Shown here one piece after another: positions 8,164 to 17,515 of a stretch of 64,000 bases of DNA. Within the stretch, counting starts at the first letter, position 1; every line of letters starts with the position of its first letter. The DNA lies in NCBI GenBank assembly GCA_024279945.1, contig JAJRRA010000076.1, forward strand, positions 1 to 64,000. Reading direction: 5' to 3'. Source of the DNA: Gammaproteobacteria bacterium (GTDB taxonomy: Bacteria; Pseudomonadota; Gammaproteobacteria; Xanthomonadales; SZUA-36). The notes beneath the pieces are model-generated. The model saw nothing but the letters and a program-made list of their open reading frames with translations. It did not search any database and had not been told where the DNA came from. A program made the position numbers and the translations under genes.

Positions 8164-8601
8164 ATGTCCAAAAAGCAAATAGTGTGCCCTCAATGCGATA
8201 CCCCCAACCGGGTGCCTGAAGAGCGGCTTGGCGATCATCCCCGCTGCGGCAAATGTCGCGAAGATCTGTTCAGTAATCAGCCGGTAGTTCTGACCGCAGC
8301 CAGTTTTGAACGCCATATTGGCGGGAATGATATCCCGGTTCTGGTCGATTTTTGGGCGCCCTGGTGTGGTCCCTGCAAAATGATGGCGCCGGCTTTTGAG
8401 GAAGCGGCCTCAGTGCTTGAACCCCAGGTTCGTCTGGCCAAGCTGAATACTGAAGATGAACAGATGATTGGGGCGCAACTCGATATTCGCAGTATCCCGA
8501 CGATGGTGTTATTCCGGGGTGGCAAGGAAATCTCCCGGCAGTCAGGTGCCATGATGACAGGCGATATTGTGCGCTGGACACAGGCGCAACTGGATACATA
8601 G
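8164..8601 (+). CDS. trxC: Thioredoxin 2
   Basis: 145 aa cytosolic disulfide reductase. The N-terminal zinc ribbon has two CxxC pairs (CPQC near residue 9 and CGKC near 28), which separates TrxC from TrxA. The thioredoxin fold carries the active site WCGPC and the cis-proline segment IRSIPTMVLF. Zinc loss under oxidative stress is the known control in the family. Convergent to the ybaK-like gene with 41 bp between the stops. Confidence 0.95.
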   Translation: MSKKQIVCPQCDTPNRVPEERLGDHPRCGKCREDLFSNQPVVLTAASFERHIGGNDIPVLVDFWAPWCGPCKMMAPAFEEAASVLEPQVRLAKLNTEDEQMIGAQLDIRSIPTMVLFRGGKEISRQSGAMMTGDIVRWTQAQLDT

Positions 8602-8642
8602 CCCGCATATTGCACCAGTATAGCGAACAAGGCGCTTCTAAG

Positions 8643-9137
8643 CTATTCCCATACCCAGCGGGACCACTCTTTTCCCGCACTGATGATGCAATGCGGCAAA
8701 GACTTCATGAGTTGTTTGAAGTCCTCACCGTTAAGGTGGACCAAGTGCTCATGATCGCCTGCTTCGATGTAAATATCTGAAGCATGCTTGAGTTGGTCAT
8801 CCCAGATTACCGTCAGCCCATAGGCATTGCTGAGGGCGGGAACGGCGCCGGTTTCACAATCTTTGAACAGTTTGCCCAGTTCGGGCTCGGTGGCCAGCCT
8901 TAAGTCACGGTTCAACTCCTCACACACCCAGCCAAGGTTGAGGCGGTTGTTAGAGGGTAAAACGCTGACGATATAGCCGTCTTGATCTTCCAGGACGACG
9001 GCTTTGGCCATTTGGTAGGGCGGTACATGTGCAGATTTGGCGGAATCAATCGCGGTATCGGTATGGGCGTGTTCAAGCGTGTCATATTCGACACCGTGAT
9101 CGTGCAGGTAGGACTTCAGAGTTGTTGCAATTGCCAT
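8643..9137 (-). CDS. YbaK/ProRS-associated (EbsC-like) deacylase
   Basis: 164 aa protein of the YbaK/aa-tRNA deacylase superfamily, which hydrolyses mischarged aminoacyl-tRNAs in trans. Family features: the AHVPPYQMAKAVVLED segment with the conserved lysine (KAVV), LPSNNRLNL, and EAGDHEHLVHLNGEDFKQLM near the end. A clear ribosome site, GAGGAGAG, precedes the ATG. Some members bind only tRNA or act in other editing roles, so the substrate stays open. No gene is seen in the 268 bp between its start and the divergent ABC transporter gene. Confidence 0.85.
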   Translation of the reverse strand: MAIATTLKSYLHDHGVEYDTLEHAHTDTAIDSAKSAHVPPYQMAKAVVLEDQDGYIVSVLPSNNRLNLGWVCEELNRDLRLATEPELGKLFKDCETGAVPALSNAYGLTVIWDDQLKHASDIYIEAGDHEHLVHLNGEDFKQLMKSLPHCIISAGKEWSRWVWE

Positions 9138-9405
9138 GGTTCTCTCCTCAAATGGTTCCAGGTGAGACTGTGGCTTGTCGGCATACGTCGCAAGTCAGGT
9201 CAACGATAGCGGGTCCGGTTCAAGGAGTCTCCAACTGGCTTCGTGCAGAATGAATCAGAGGCTTCTCAATCAAACCCGGCCCGGTAATCATAGCCCCAAA
9301 CGGGACAAACTTCATCTTACGCGGGTCACAAAGGCGTAAACATGGAGGCGGGATTGATCATTTGATTCAAGGCCCCATGTCTTGACACTATGATGAGTCA
9401 AAATC

Positions 9406-11178
9406 ATGGCTGAACCCGATCGGACCGAGCGCCCTCGGGGAAGGTCCCTGAAACCCCTGCAGACACTGATACCTTTTATTCGCCCGTATCGCGGAACGCT
9501 GGTGGCGGCTCTGACCGCCCTGCTGATTGCCTCGGGAGCGATGCTGGCACTGCCCATCGCCTTGCGTTACCTGATTGACAATGGCTTTATCGCGCAGGAT
9601 GTCGGCACGGTAAACCGGTATTTTGGCTGGTTTCTGGCGGCAGCCCTGGTGTTCAGCGTTTTTGCCGCACTGCGCTATTATCTGGTGACCTGGCTGGGTG
9701 AGCGCGTGGTAGCTGACCTTCGCAACGCGGTTTATCAACGTGTTATCGGAATGGATCCGGCCTTTTTCGAAGTCACCCGGACGGGTGAAGTTCTTTCTCG
9801 CCTGACGACCGACACCACGCTTGTGCAGAGTATTTCGGGCGTGGGTTTATCCATCGCACTGCGATCTTCGCTGAACCTGACCGGAGGTCTGCTGCTATTG
9901 GTTCTGACCAGTCCGCAGTTGGCTGCTTATACCCTGGTGGGGATTCCGGCCGTCATTTTGCCGGTGATCCTGGTGGGACGCCGGATAAGAAAGCTGTCGC
10001 GCCAATCACAGGACCGGATCGCCGACACCAGCGGTCTGGCAGGCGAAACTCTGAATGCCATGCAGACAGTACAGGCGTTTACTTTAGAGAAACTGCAGGC
10101 CCGGCGATATGCAGCGGCGGTGAATGCCAGTTTTATCACGGCGGTTCGCCGGATAAAGATGAACGCCTTGCTAACCGTCATTGCCACTTCGCTGGTGTTT
10201 GCTTCCATTACGTTCATTCTCTGGATGGGTTCGCGTGCAGTTCTGGCCGGCACGATGACCGGCGGTCAATTGGGCCAGTTTCTGATGTATGCCATGATGG
10301 TTGGTTCCTCGGCAGCGGCACTGAGCAGTCTGTGGGGTGAAATTCAGCGTGCGGCCGGCGCCATGGAGCGCCTGTCGGAACTGTTAAACGCTAAACCGGC
10401 CATTTGTGCCCCGGTCGATGCGGAACATTTGCCGGCCAAAGTGTCTGGCCGGATTCGTTTCGAGCATCTCGCCTTCCGTTATGCTTCACGCCCTGATTCT
10501 CTCGCGCTGGATGATTTCAACCTGGAGATCCGACCGGGTGAAACGGTGGCGATTGTTGGGCCTTCGGGTGCGGGTAAAAGCACCAGCTTCCAGTTGTTGC
10601 TTCGTTTCTATGAGGCGCAATCCGGCCGGATTCTGATCGATGACAATGAGATTTCCCGGCTTGATCCGCTGGACTTGAGAAAACAGATTGGCCTGGTGCC
10701 CCAGGAGACCGTATTGTTCGGCGAGAGCGCACTTGAGAACATCCGTTACGGCCGTCCCGAAGCCAGTGTAGAAGAAGTAAAACAGGCTGCACTACTGGCT
10801 GCGGCTGATGAATTCATCACCGGACTTCCGGATGGTTACGACACCTTTCTGGGTGAACGCGGTACCCGACTTTCAGGGGGGCAGAGGCAACGCATTGCAA
10901 TCGCACGGGCGATATTGAAAGATCCGCCTATTCTGTTGCTCGATGAGGCCACCAGTTCGCTGGATGCCGAGAGTGAACGGTTGGTACAAGCAGCACTGGA
11001 AGGCTTGATGAAAGACCGCACAACACTGGTCATTGCACACCGCCTGGCGACAGTAAAAAAGGTGGATCGCATCGTGGTTATGAACAGTGGTCGTATCGAA
11101 GCGGTGGGGAGTCATGAAGAATTGATTCAAAGCAACCCATTGTATGCTCGCCTGGCCGAGTTGCAGTTTGGGGGTTAA
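9406..11178 (+). CDS. ABC transporter, fused permease and ATPase (MsbA-related)
   Basis: 590 aa half-transporter that would work as a homodimer. Residues about 25-320 are six membrane helices with the coupling segment; residues about 345-585 are the nucleotide-binding domain with Walker A GPSGAGKST, Q-loop GLVPQETVLF, signature LSGGQRQRIAIARA, Walker B ILLLDEATSSLD and the H-loop IAHRL. The order and length suit the MsbA_rel subgroup seen in many proteobacteria rather than true MsbA. Likely substrate is a lipid or hydrophobic compound; the position before an envelope-export cluster fits but does not prove this. Confidence 0.9.
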   Translation: MAEPDRTERPRGRSLKPLQTLIPFIRPYRGTLVAALTALLIASGAMLALPIALRYLIDNGFIAQDVGTVNRYFGWFLAAALVFSVFAALRYYLVTWLGERVVADLRNAVYQRVIGMDPAFFEVTRTGEVLSRLTTDTTLVQSISGVGLSIALRSSLNLTGGLLLLVLTSPQLAAYTLVGIPAVILPVILVGRRIRKLSRQSQDRIADTSGLAGETLNAMQTVQAFTLEKLQARRYAAAVNASFITAVRRIKMNALLTVIATSLVFASITFILWMGSRAVLAGTMTGGQLGQFLMYAMMVGSSAAALSSLWGEIQRAAGAMERLSELLNAKPAICAPVDAEHLPAKVSGRIRFEHLAFRYASRPDSLALDDFNLEIRPGETVAIVGPSGAGKSTSFQLLLRFYEAQSGRILIDDNEISRLDPLDLRKQIGLVPQETVLFGESALENIRYGRPEASVEEVKQAALLAAADEFITGLPDGYDTFLGERGTRLSGGQRQRIAIARAILKDPPILLLDEATSSLDAESERLVQAALEGLMKDRTTLVIAHRLATVKKVDRIVVMNSGRIEAVGSHEELIQSNPLYARLAELQFGG

Positions 11179-11356
11179 GGTTCGGATCGAACAGTTTTTT
11201 GTACACTCTTTGCCTGTTTTGACGTGTTGGCAGACCCCAATGCTGCTAAAATTTGCGGCAACACCTTCTTATCCCGATTGTCATGAAAAGTCATACTCAG
11301 ATACTGGTCATTTTTGGACTGGATTCAGTCAGGCTTGAAACTGTGAAGTTTCCGGC

Positions 11357-12124
11357 ATGAGTTGGCGTCATTTTTTATATGTGTTGTATCAAACCACGCG
11401 TGCATCGTTCCTGACCCAGGAGAAAAATTCCTCGCTCGGTTTAATCTGGCATCTGCTCAACCCGATTCTGATGACGGCTGTTCTGTTCACGGTTTTCAGC
11501 AATGTGGAGAGCTTGAGGAAAATAGATCACTACCAGTTGTTTATACTGATTGGCCTGATTCACTATAATTTCTTTATCAATTCCACCACACGGTCTTCTT
11601 CTTATTTTCTGACCAGTCGCTCCCTGATCCTCAATACCACCGTTCCCCTGGAACTGTTGGTGCTGCGTCAGACCTGTGTCGAGGGTTTGACTCTGTTTAT
11701 CGAAGTCATGCTCGTTTTAGTTCTGGGAATCTTCATGGGAGCGAAATTCGGATCCGCGCTTCTGGCGTACCCTATCGTGTTTTTTGGCATCCTGGCGCTC
11801 AGTCTGGGGGCATCGCTGTTCCTGTGCGGCCTGGTGGTCTTCCTGTCGGATCTCAATTATATCTGGGGCTTGTTATGCCGCATGCTGTTCTTCATCACGC
11901 CGGTATTTTTCTCACCTGAAGTCGTTGGCGAGGGAATGGCCCGGATCGTCATTCAAATGAACCCGCTGACGGGATTGATCTGGCTGGCGCGCGAAGCGCT
12001 GCTTTATGGTGGCCCGATAGATCTTGCCCATGCCAGTCAGGCATTGTTGGGTCCGTTCCTGGTGTTGATCCTGGGTGGAATGTTATTCCATGCGGTCAAG
12101 CCGAAGATTCCGGATTATATTTGA
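11357..12124 (+). CDS. ABC-2 type permease for polysaccharide export (KpsM/Wzm-like)
   Basis: 255 aa inner-membrane protein with about six helices and the ABC2 pattern seen in capsule and O-antigen exporters: N-terminal TRASFLTQEKNSSLGLIWHLLNPI, and late SPEVVGEGMARIVIQMNPLTGL. It would form the channel for an undecaprenyl- or lipid-linked glycan. The ATPase gene starts one base after its stop codon, so the two are a transporter pair. Nothing is seen in the 178 bp separating it from the preceding ABC gene apart from AT-rich possible promoter sequence. Confidence 0.9.
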   Translation: MSWRHFLYVLYQTTRASFLTQEKNSSLGLIWHLLNPILMTAVLFTVFSNVESLRKIDHYQLFILIGLIHYNFFINSTTRSSSYFLTSRSLILNTTVPLELLVLRQTCVEGLTLFIEVMLVLVLGIFMGAKFGSALLAYPIVFFGILALSLGASLFLCGLVVFLSDLNYIWGLLCRMLFFITPVFFSPEVVGEGMARIVIQMNPLTGLIWLAREALLYGGPIDLAHASQALLGPFLVLILGGMLFHAVKPKIPDYI

Positions 12125-12125
12125 A

Positions 12126-12872
12126 ATGACCATTCAGCTTCGCGCAGTCAACAAGTCATTCATGGTATCAGGCAGGAGCCGCCGGCCACTTTATCGCGAA
12201 CTGATGAATGTACATTCCAGGCAGCGCAGGGAAGGCGCCAGGGAAGTGTTGAAAAGCATTGATCTGGAAATAGAGAAAGGCTCACGGGTAGCTGTAATCG
12301 GCCGCAACGGGGCCGGAAAATCAACCTTGTTACGAGTGATGGCCGGGATTTATAAACCCAACTCGGGCAAGGTGCGGGTTGATGGAAGAGTGTGTTGTTT
12401 TCTTGAGCCGGGTGCGGGTGTAGCGCCTGCATTGTCAGTGCGCGACAATGTTTTTCTTTACGCTTCTCTGGCCGGATTGAGCTACCGGGAAACCAAGAAA
12501 AGTCTGCCCAAAATTCTGGAATTCTGTTCACTTTCAGGCCAGGAGTATACCTGGGTTGAACACTTGTCCTTTGGTTTGCAGCAGCGTTTGTTTATGTCGA
12601 TTTTGCTCGAAACCATGCGCTTGAAGCGGGCAGAAGTATTTCTGTTTGATGAATTTCTGATGGGTGTTGACCAGTCGTTTCGCAATCGTGTGGAGGATGC
12701 ATTGACCCGGTTTCCCTCGGCTGCACAGATTGTGCTGCATGCGTCTCATGACCACGAGTTGATGCTGCGGACCTGTCCACAAGCCATACTGATTGATGGT
12801 GGGACTATTCGTCGTTATGGGGCGACCGGTGAGGTACTTGATTTGTATCGCCAGGAAATGGGTGCTGAATGA
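12126..12872 (+). CDS. ABC transporter ATP-binding protein for polysaccharide export (KpsT/Wzt-like)
   Basis: 248 aa. I set the start at the ATG at 12126, just after the permease stop; an earlier in-frame ATG lies inside the permease gene. Walker A is GRNGAGKST, Walker B VFLFDEFLMGVD and the H-loop ASHDHE. The signature region reads LSFGLQQRL, a looser form than LSGGQ, as in other KpsT-type ATPases. There is no C-terminal glycan-binding domain like that of long Wzt proteins. Its TGA overlaps the ATG of the glycosyltransferase gene. Confidence 0.9.
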   Translation: MTIQLRAVNKSFMVSGRSRRPLYRELMNVHSRQRREGAREVLKSIDLEIEKGSRVAVIGRNGAGKSTLLRVMAGIYKPNSGKVRVDGRVCCFLEPGAGVAPALSVRDNVFLYASLAGLSYRETKKSLPKILEFCSLSGQEYTWVEHLSFGLQQRLFMSILLETMRLKRAEVFLFDEFLMGVDQSFRNRVEDALTRFPSAAQIVLHASHDHELMLRTCPQAILIDGGTIRRYGATGEVLDLYRQEMGAE

Positions 12873-14062
12873 AGGAAAAGGCTGGCGCGGCAGACGGGGT
12901 GAATACCAATCACTCACCGGCAATGGTTTCCGTTGTTGTGCCGGTTTTCAATGGCGGAGATGATTTTGATCGTTGCCTGGATGCCGTATTCAGCACCGAC
13001 TGGCCGGCTTTTGAATGTATCGTGGTGGATGATGCCTCCAGCGACAGGCAGACGGCCGAGATTGCCGCACGCCACGGGGCGCAACTAGAGTGCATGGAGC
13101 AGCAGGGCGGTCCGGGTTTGGCCCGGAACCTGGGGGTGGAGAAAGCCCGGGGTGAGATCATTTTCTTCACCGATGCTGATGTATTGTTGCATGCTGATAC
13201 CATAGGCAAGGCGGTGGCGGCGCTCGAATCCGACCCTGCTCTGGGTGCTGTTTTTGGTAGTTACGATGATGCACCGGGCCATGGTTCATTCCTTTCCCGT
13301 TATCGGAATCTGTACCACCACTGGAATCATCAGGTCGGTAATGAAGAAGCCTCGACTTTCTGGACAGGATGCGGAGCGATAAGACGGGAAGTGTTTCTCG
13401 AGGTCGGAGGCTTTAATGCCGCGTATGGAAAACCCAGCATCGAGGATATCGAACTGGGTTACCGGTTGCGCGGTGCCGGGTACCGGATCCGGATGCTCAA
13501 GACGATGCTTGGCACCCATCTGAAACAATGGAAGTTCTGGGACATGTTACGGACGGACGTATTGAGGCGTGGAGTGCCCTGGGTCCTCCTGTTGTTGCGC
13601 TATCGTTCGGCGCCTGCAGACCTTAACCTGAACTTGCGGGCCAGGGCGGCCACGGTTTCTGCTGCTTTGCTGTGGCTGGTGATGTTGTTACTGCCGCTTG
13701 CAGGGCATGCTCTGGCGCTCGTTCCGACCCTGGCCCTGTTTCTGACCGCTGTGATTAGCAGTGGTTTGATGAAGGATACCGAACGGGAACGAATTCACAG
13801 CAAATGGAAGTCCCCCGCGGCACTCCTGATCGGAATTCTCATGCCCCTGCTGGTTCTTGTCTGGTTGATGGATCCCTGGGCTTTGCTGCCGCTGCTCCTG
13901 GTTGCGGTTATCGTCAGGGCTGAATCCGGTTTTTACCGATTACTGGCCAAACGGGGTGGAATCGCTTTTGCCCTTGCCGTGGTCCCGCTTCAGGTCCTGT
14001 TTTTCACGGGTTGTGCCTTGTCGATTTTTCTGGGCCTTTTTTCCTGGCTTCGCCAGCGTTGA
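12869..14062 (+). CDS. GT2-family glycosyltransferase with C-terminal membrane helices
   Basis: 397 aa. The N-terminal GT-A domain shows VSVVVPVFNGG, ECIVVDDASSD, the metal-binding FTDADVL, WTGCGAIRREVFLEVGGFN and the acceptor-side SIEDIELGYRLR. After residue 260 come four or five hydrophobic helices, so the enzyme works at the inner face of the membrane. Coupled to the export ABC genes by an ATGA overlap, it probably adds a sugar to the exported glycan. Its 3' end overlaps that of the convergent FAD oxidoreductase by 59 bp. Confidence 0.9.
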   Translation: MKEKAGAADGVNTNHSPAMVSVVVPVFNGGDDFDRCLDAVFSTDWPAFECIVVDDASSDRQTAEIAARHGAQLECMEQQGGPGLARNLGVEKARGEIIFFTDADVLLHADTIGKAVAALESDPALGAVFGSYDDAPGHGSFLSRYRNLYHHWNHQVGNEEASTFWTGCGAIRREVFLEVGGFNAAYGKPSIEDIELGYRLRGAGYRIRMLKTMLGTHLKQWKFWDMLRTDVLRRGVPWVLLLLRYRSAPADLNLNLRARAATVSAALLWLVMLLLPLAGHALALVPTLALFLTAVISSGLMKDTERERIHSKWKSPAALLIGILMPLLVLVWLMDPWALLPLLLVAVIVRAESGFYRLLAKRGGIAFALAVVPLQVLFFTGCALSIFLGLFSWLRQR

Positions 14063-15551
14063 GACGGCGGGGAACCAGGCGTTCACTCATTGCCAGAGTC
14101 CGGTCCTCACCTGATTCGTGGTATTCAGCGTCCTGGTTGACCTGCCAGACATCCCATTTTTTCTCACCCGCCAGGATGTTCTCTGCCGTCAGCAGGGCAG
14201 TCATCATGGCGTGGTCCTGGTTGTTGTACTTGTGCATGCCGTTACGTCCAACGAGATGCAGTCCGGGCATGTTCTGTTCTTGCCAGCTTCGGAACAGCTT
14301 GATGCGTTCCTCATAATTTTCATCATAGACCGGGTAGGCTCTGGCCTGCCTGATGACGGTGCCATCAATAACGTGCCCGGCCGTAACCAGGCCGAGTTGG
14401 ATCAGTTCCTCGTCCGCCAGGCGGATCAATGCCTCATCCTCTGAATCCCACAAGCCGTCGCCACGGAAGCAGAAGTACTCGAGGCCGAGACAACTCAGGT
14501 CGGGGTCAGGCACCAGGTGGGGTGACCAGGATTTGAAATTCTGAATACGCCCGACCCGTACACTTGAGTCATGGATATAAATCCAGTTGTCATCAAAGCA
14601 GTCAACGTCCCGGATAATCAGGGCTACGGTCAGGAAGTCACGATAGCGCAGTGATTTTGCCGCCGTCAGCACCGGTTCGGGCGGTAGTGGTTTGATGATT
14701 GAAGCCAGTTCGGACAAAGCGGCCGAAGAAATGACGTGGTCTGCCTTGAACTGTTGCTGATTGCCCTCGCTGTCCGTGGCAAAAACCGTCCACTCTGTGG
14801 AGTCCTCGTCACGCTGCAGGCAGTTGACGTCCATGCCCAGAAGCACTTTTCCCCCATGTTCGCGGACCTGCTCCGCTGCTGCTTCCCACATCTGGCCCGG
14901 GCCGAGCCGGGGGTAGCGGAAACTTTCAATCAGGGTCTTGGGCGTATTGCGCTGGCGGGTCGCCCATTTGGGTGTCAGGGCCGTGCGAACTGCGGTCCCC
15001 AGCGACAGACCCTTGATTCTTTGTGCCGCCCAGTCTGCTGATATTTCCTTGCATTTCATGCCCCAGACTTTTTCGGTATAGGTTTCAAAAAATATGCTGA
15101 ACAGACGATGACCAAACTGGTTGGTCACCCACTGTTCAAATGTTCTGGGGTCACGAATCGGAAACAGCCGGGAGCGACCATAGGATGCCATGCATAGAAA
15201 AGATTCGAGGAAGCCCAGCTTGCTGAGTGCATTGACTGCCCGCAAGGGATAGTCAAACAACTTGCCATCGTAGAAAATCCGTGACTTGCGTGGTCGGGTG
15301 ATCAGTTGGTCGCCAAGAATTTCATCCCACAAGGCTTCGATCTCAGTGGATTTCGAGAAAAACCGGTGCCCACCGACATCAAACCGGAACCCTTTGTACT
15401 GCTCCGTGCGCGAAATGCCACCAACGTGCCTGGGATCCCGCTCGAGTACGATGACATCAACTCCTTCCATGGCGAGGCGTCTGCCTGCAGTCAGCCCGGC
15501 CGGGCCGGCGCCGATACAGATTACTTTTGTATTTTCCTGAGGCCTGTTCAA
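14004..15551 (-). CDS. FAD-dependent oxidoreductase (Glf/protoporphyrinogen-oxidase-like)
   Basis: 515 aa. The dinucleotide fold is clear in VICIGAGPAGLTAGRRLA, with the ribose-binding acid in VIVLERD and GGISRTEQYKGFRFDVGGHRFFSK, as in UDP-galactopyranose-mutase-like and amine-oxidase-like enzymes of polysaccharide loci. The C-terminal FAD segment MPGLHLVGRNGMHKYNNQDHAM is present. A TTG codon is the only start that includes the full fold; it lies 4 bp after the ctaA stop, so both are probably in one transcript. Role in glycan synthesis is inferred from its neighbours. Confidence 0.8.
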   Translation of the reverse strand: MNRPQENTKVICIGAGPAGLTAGRRLAMEGVDVIVLERDPRHVGGISRTEQYKGFRFDVGGHRFFSKSTEIEALWDEILGDQLITRPRKSRIFYDGKLFDYPLRAVNALSKLGFLESFLCMASYGRSRLFPIRDPRTFEQWVTNQFGHRLFSIFFETYTEKVWGMKCKEISADWAAQRIKGLSLGTAVRTALTPKWATRQRNTPKTLIESFRYPRLGPGQMWEAAAEQVREHGGKVLLGMDVNCLQRDEDSTEWTVFATDSEGNQQQFKADHVISSAALSELASIIKPLPPEPVLTAAKSLRYRDFLTVALIIRDVDCFDDNWIYIHDSSVRVGRIQNFKSWSPHLVPDPDLSCLGLEYFCFRGDGLWDSEDEALIRLADEELIQLGLVTAGHVIDGTVIRQARAYPVYDENYEERIKLFRSWQEQNMPGLHLVGRNGMHKYNNQDHAMMTALLTAENILAGEKKWDVWQVNQDAEYHESGEDRTLAMSERLVPRRLNAGEARKKGPEKSTRHNP

Positions 15552-15555
15552 CGGC

Positions 15556-16554
15556 TCAAACCCCGTGTTGCGCCAGGGATCCGGTCCGCGTCGTACGCGT
15601 CAGGGCCACCTGCCTGAGAAGCGCCAGCAGTATCAGGCCGGCCAGCCAGTTGTGGGCGACTGCCAGGCTGATCGGCAGACCGGTCAGGATCGCGGTGATC
15701 CCGACCGAAAATTCCAGCGTGACCAGTACCAGTGTGATCAGCGCTGTCATCCGGTAACGTGGTCCGGCGCTTAGAGCGGTTAATGCAGCGAGCAGGGTTA
15801 CCACCAGTGTAAGGACTGCGCCGATGCGGTGGGCCTTGTGGATGGCAAGACGTTCCTGCCCTCCGATAGCCTGGCCCATTGGGGTAACTTCATGCTGTCG
15901 TGACAGATCAAAAGCAGTCAGCAATGCACTGCCTGGTAACCAGCTACCGTGACAGTCAGGGAGCGTCTGGCAGGAAGTGGCTGCGAAGTTGGCGCTGGTC
16001 AACCCGCCCAGTACGATTTGCATGGAAAGCACGATGGTGGCGAGTATGGCCGTGCCTCTGACCGCAGTTGCCTTGTCCGGCGCTTTGGCTGCCACCCTGG
16101 AATCAGGCTTGAACACCATCCATCCCAGCAGGCCCAGCATACTGAAGCCGCCGGCCAGGTTCCCCATCACCACAGCCGGATTGTGCAGGCCGCCGGAACG
16201 GATGCCCAGTACCGCCAGATAAACCGTTAGGCCGAGCAGGGTCAACGCGATGAGCCGCTGCCTTTTCCTCCGCATGGCGATGAAAGTCAGAAACACGATA
16301 AGCAAGCCCAGAATGCTGGCCACCAGACGATGCAGAGGCGTTGCCCACGCCATGGGCTTATTGGCCTGTTCGACCATCCGCTGGTAGGCGTTGCCGGATG
16401 TGGCAGGCAGGCTGACTGAAGTTGCTGCACCTATATGCCCATAACATTCAGGCCAATCGGCACAACCAATGCCTGAGTGCGCCAGTCTCAGGTAGGCACT
16501 CAGGGACACCAACAAAATAACCAGCAGCAGTGAAATTTTAGCCAGGCTGTTCAT
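15556..16554 (-). CDS. ctaA: Heme A synthase
   Basis: 332 aa integral membrane protein (COX15/CtaA) that oxidises the C8 methyl of heme O to give heme A for cytochrome oxidases. Eight helices are predictable. The N-terminal AYLRLAHSGIGCADWPECYG with the cysteine pair, the histidines in MAWATPLHRLVASIL, the second-half CQTLPDCHGSWLP and HKAHRIGAVLTL, and the final VAHNWLAGLILL all match. It lies near a heme-copper cluster on the opposite strand, which hints that one of those enzymes could use heme A. Confidence 0.93.
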   Translation of the reverse strand: MNSLAKISLLLVILLVSLSAYLRLAHSGIGCADWPECYGHIGAATSVSLPATSGNAYQRMVEQANKPMAWATPLHRLVASILGLLIVFLTFIAMRRKRQRLIALTLLGLTVYLAVLGIRSGGLHNPAVVMGNLAGGFSMLGLLGWMVFKPDSRVAAKAPDKATAVRGTAILATIVLSMQIVLGGLTSANFAATSCQTLPDCHGSWLPGSALLTAFDLSRQHEVTPMGQAIGGQERLAIHKAHRIGAVLTLVVTLLAALTALSAGPRYRMTALITLVLVTLEFSVGITAILTGLPISLAVAHNWLAGLILLALLRQVALTRTTRTGSLAQHGV

Positions 16555-16565
16555 CGAATATCACA

Positions 16566-17222
16566 TCAGTCTTTAATTCGTTTGAGTTGGATGGCTTGCC
16601 CCCGGACCAGGCGTACATAGCGGGGAGAATACTTCCATTCCACGCGGTCCAGGCCGTTGCCGAAATTCCACAACCAGGCCGAATTCCAATGGAGTTGGTA
16701 GTCGTTGCCAGACCAGTATTCACCGGCCTGAGTATAAGGGAAATATTTCATGTTAATGGTGGGTGGTGTGGAGGTCTTGCGCGGGTCGCTGATGGAGCCC
16801 AGTTCGTCTCGAGTGGGCATGCGCCAGTCATTGAAACCACAGTAGCCGGCCGCATTGACCGCCTCAACCACAGCGTATGTATCGCAGGCGCTGCCCGCGC
16901 ACTCCCCACCATCAGCTTTGCCGCGGTAATCCAGTTCTTCACCGACGGTTTCATCTGGGCTGAACCAGGAATAGGTATTGCGCCAGTCGTGGAGTCCGGG
17001 CGTGTCGGTTTTTACTTCCCACACCAGTCCGATGAATTGATCCAGCACGCAGGGCCCTTGCTGGCCCGCTTCCAGTTGCTCACCGTTGGCGTCCAGCGCG
17101 ATGTACTTGGTGTCGTGAATTTCCGGTCCGGGGCCAGGCTGGGAGTTACAGGCACTGAGAAATACCAGCAGGCCGGGGGCGGCAATTTTCAGAGCCGGGA
17201 TAATTGATGATATTTTTTTCAT
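16566..17222 (-). CDS. Lcl-domain (DUF1566) lipoprotein
   Basis: 218 aa from the ATG at 17222, chosen because it gives a lipoprotein signal, MKKISSIIPALKIAAPGLLVFLSAC in outline with LSAC as lipobox. The mature part carries the Lcl C-terminal domain: FIGLVWEVK, NAAGYCGFNDWRMPTRDEL and EYWSGNDY, followed by RYVRLVRG. In other bacteria such domains bind glycans or contribute to adhesion. Here it is an isolated lipoprotein just upstream of ctaA (11 bp). Frames further upstream to 17381 are unlikely to be used. Confidence 0.8.
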   Translation of the reverse strand: MKKISSIIPALKIAAPGLLVFLSACNSQPGPGPEIHDTKYIALDANGEQLEAGQQGPCVLDQFIGLVWEVKTDTPGLHDWRNTYSWFSPDETVGEELDYRGKADGGECAGSACDTYAVVEAVNAAGYCGFNDWRMPTRDELGSISDPRKTSTPPTINMKYFPYTQAGEYWSGNDYQLHWNSAWLWNFGNGLDRVEWKYSPRYVRLVRGQAIQLKRIKD

Positions 17223-17356
17223 GATTGACTTATCTTTTGCATCGAAGCAATACTGATTATGAGGTATCGGCAAAGATAACTCATGACTGTGGGCAAAGAT
17301 AACTTTTTTCACGAGAGATTGCAGATGCTGATAAAAATAAACAGACTTGGCAGCAG

Positions 17357-17431
17357 AATAAATCAGGTATATGCTTTGCATGATAAATCAGGTATGTGTC
17401 CTGCATCATTAATAAGGTATATGACCTGCAT
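17357..17431. repeat. Three tandem 25-bp repeats in the promoter region of the NO/oxidase operon
   Basis: Units at 17357-17381, 17382-17406 and 17407-17431 share the frame AGGTATATG followed by TGCATC (AGGTATGTG in unit 2; TTTGCATG at the end of unit 1). The period is exactly 25 bp. They lie 85 bp before the first gene of the operon. Reading the reverse strand, each unit gives GATGCA-N4-ATATACC, loosely like half-site patterns reported for the NO-sensing repressor NsrR; this resemblance is only suggestive. Confidence 0.6.
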
Positions 17432-17515
17432 CAATTTGCCGCAAGAAAAAGTTTGATAGATTTAATATGCCGATCTGTTTTCTGGATGTTTGTTAATCTG
17501 ACTGGACCTTCAACT

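Noticed and set aside
17357-17431. CRISPR array interpretation of the 25-bp repeats
   Set aside because: The units are contiguous without spacers, only three in number, and there are no cas genes.
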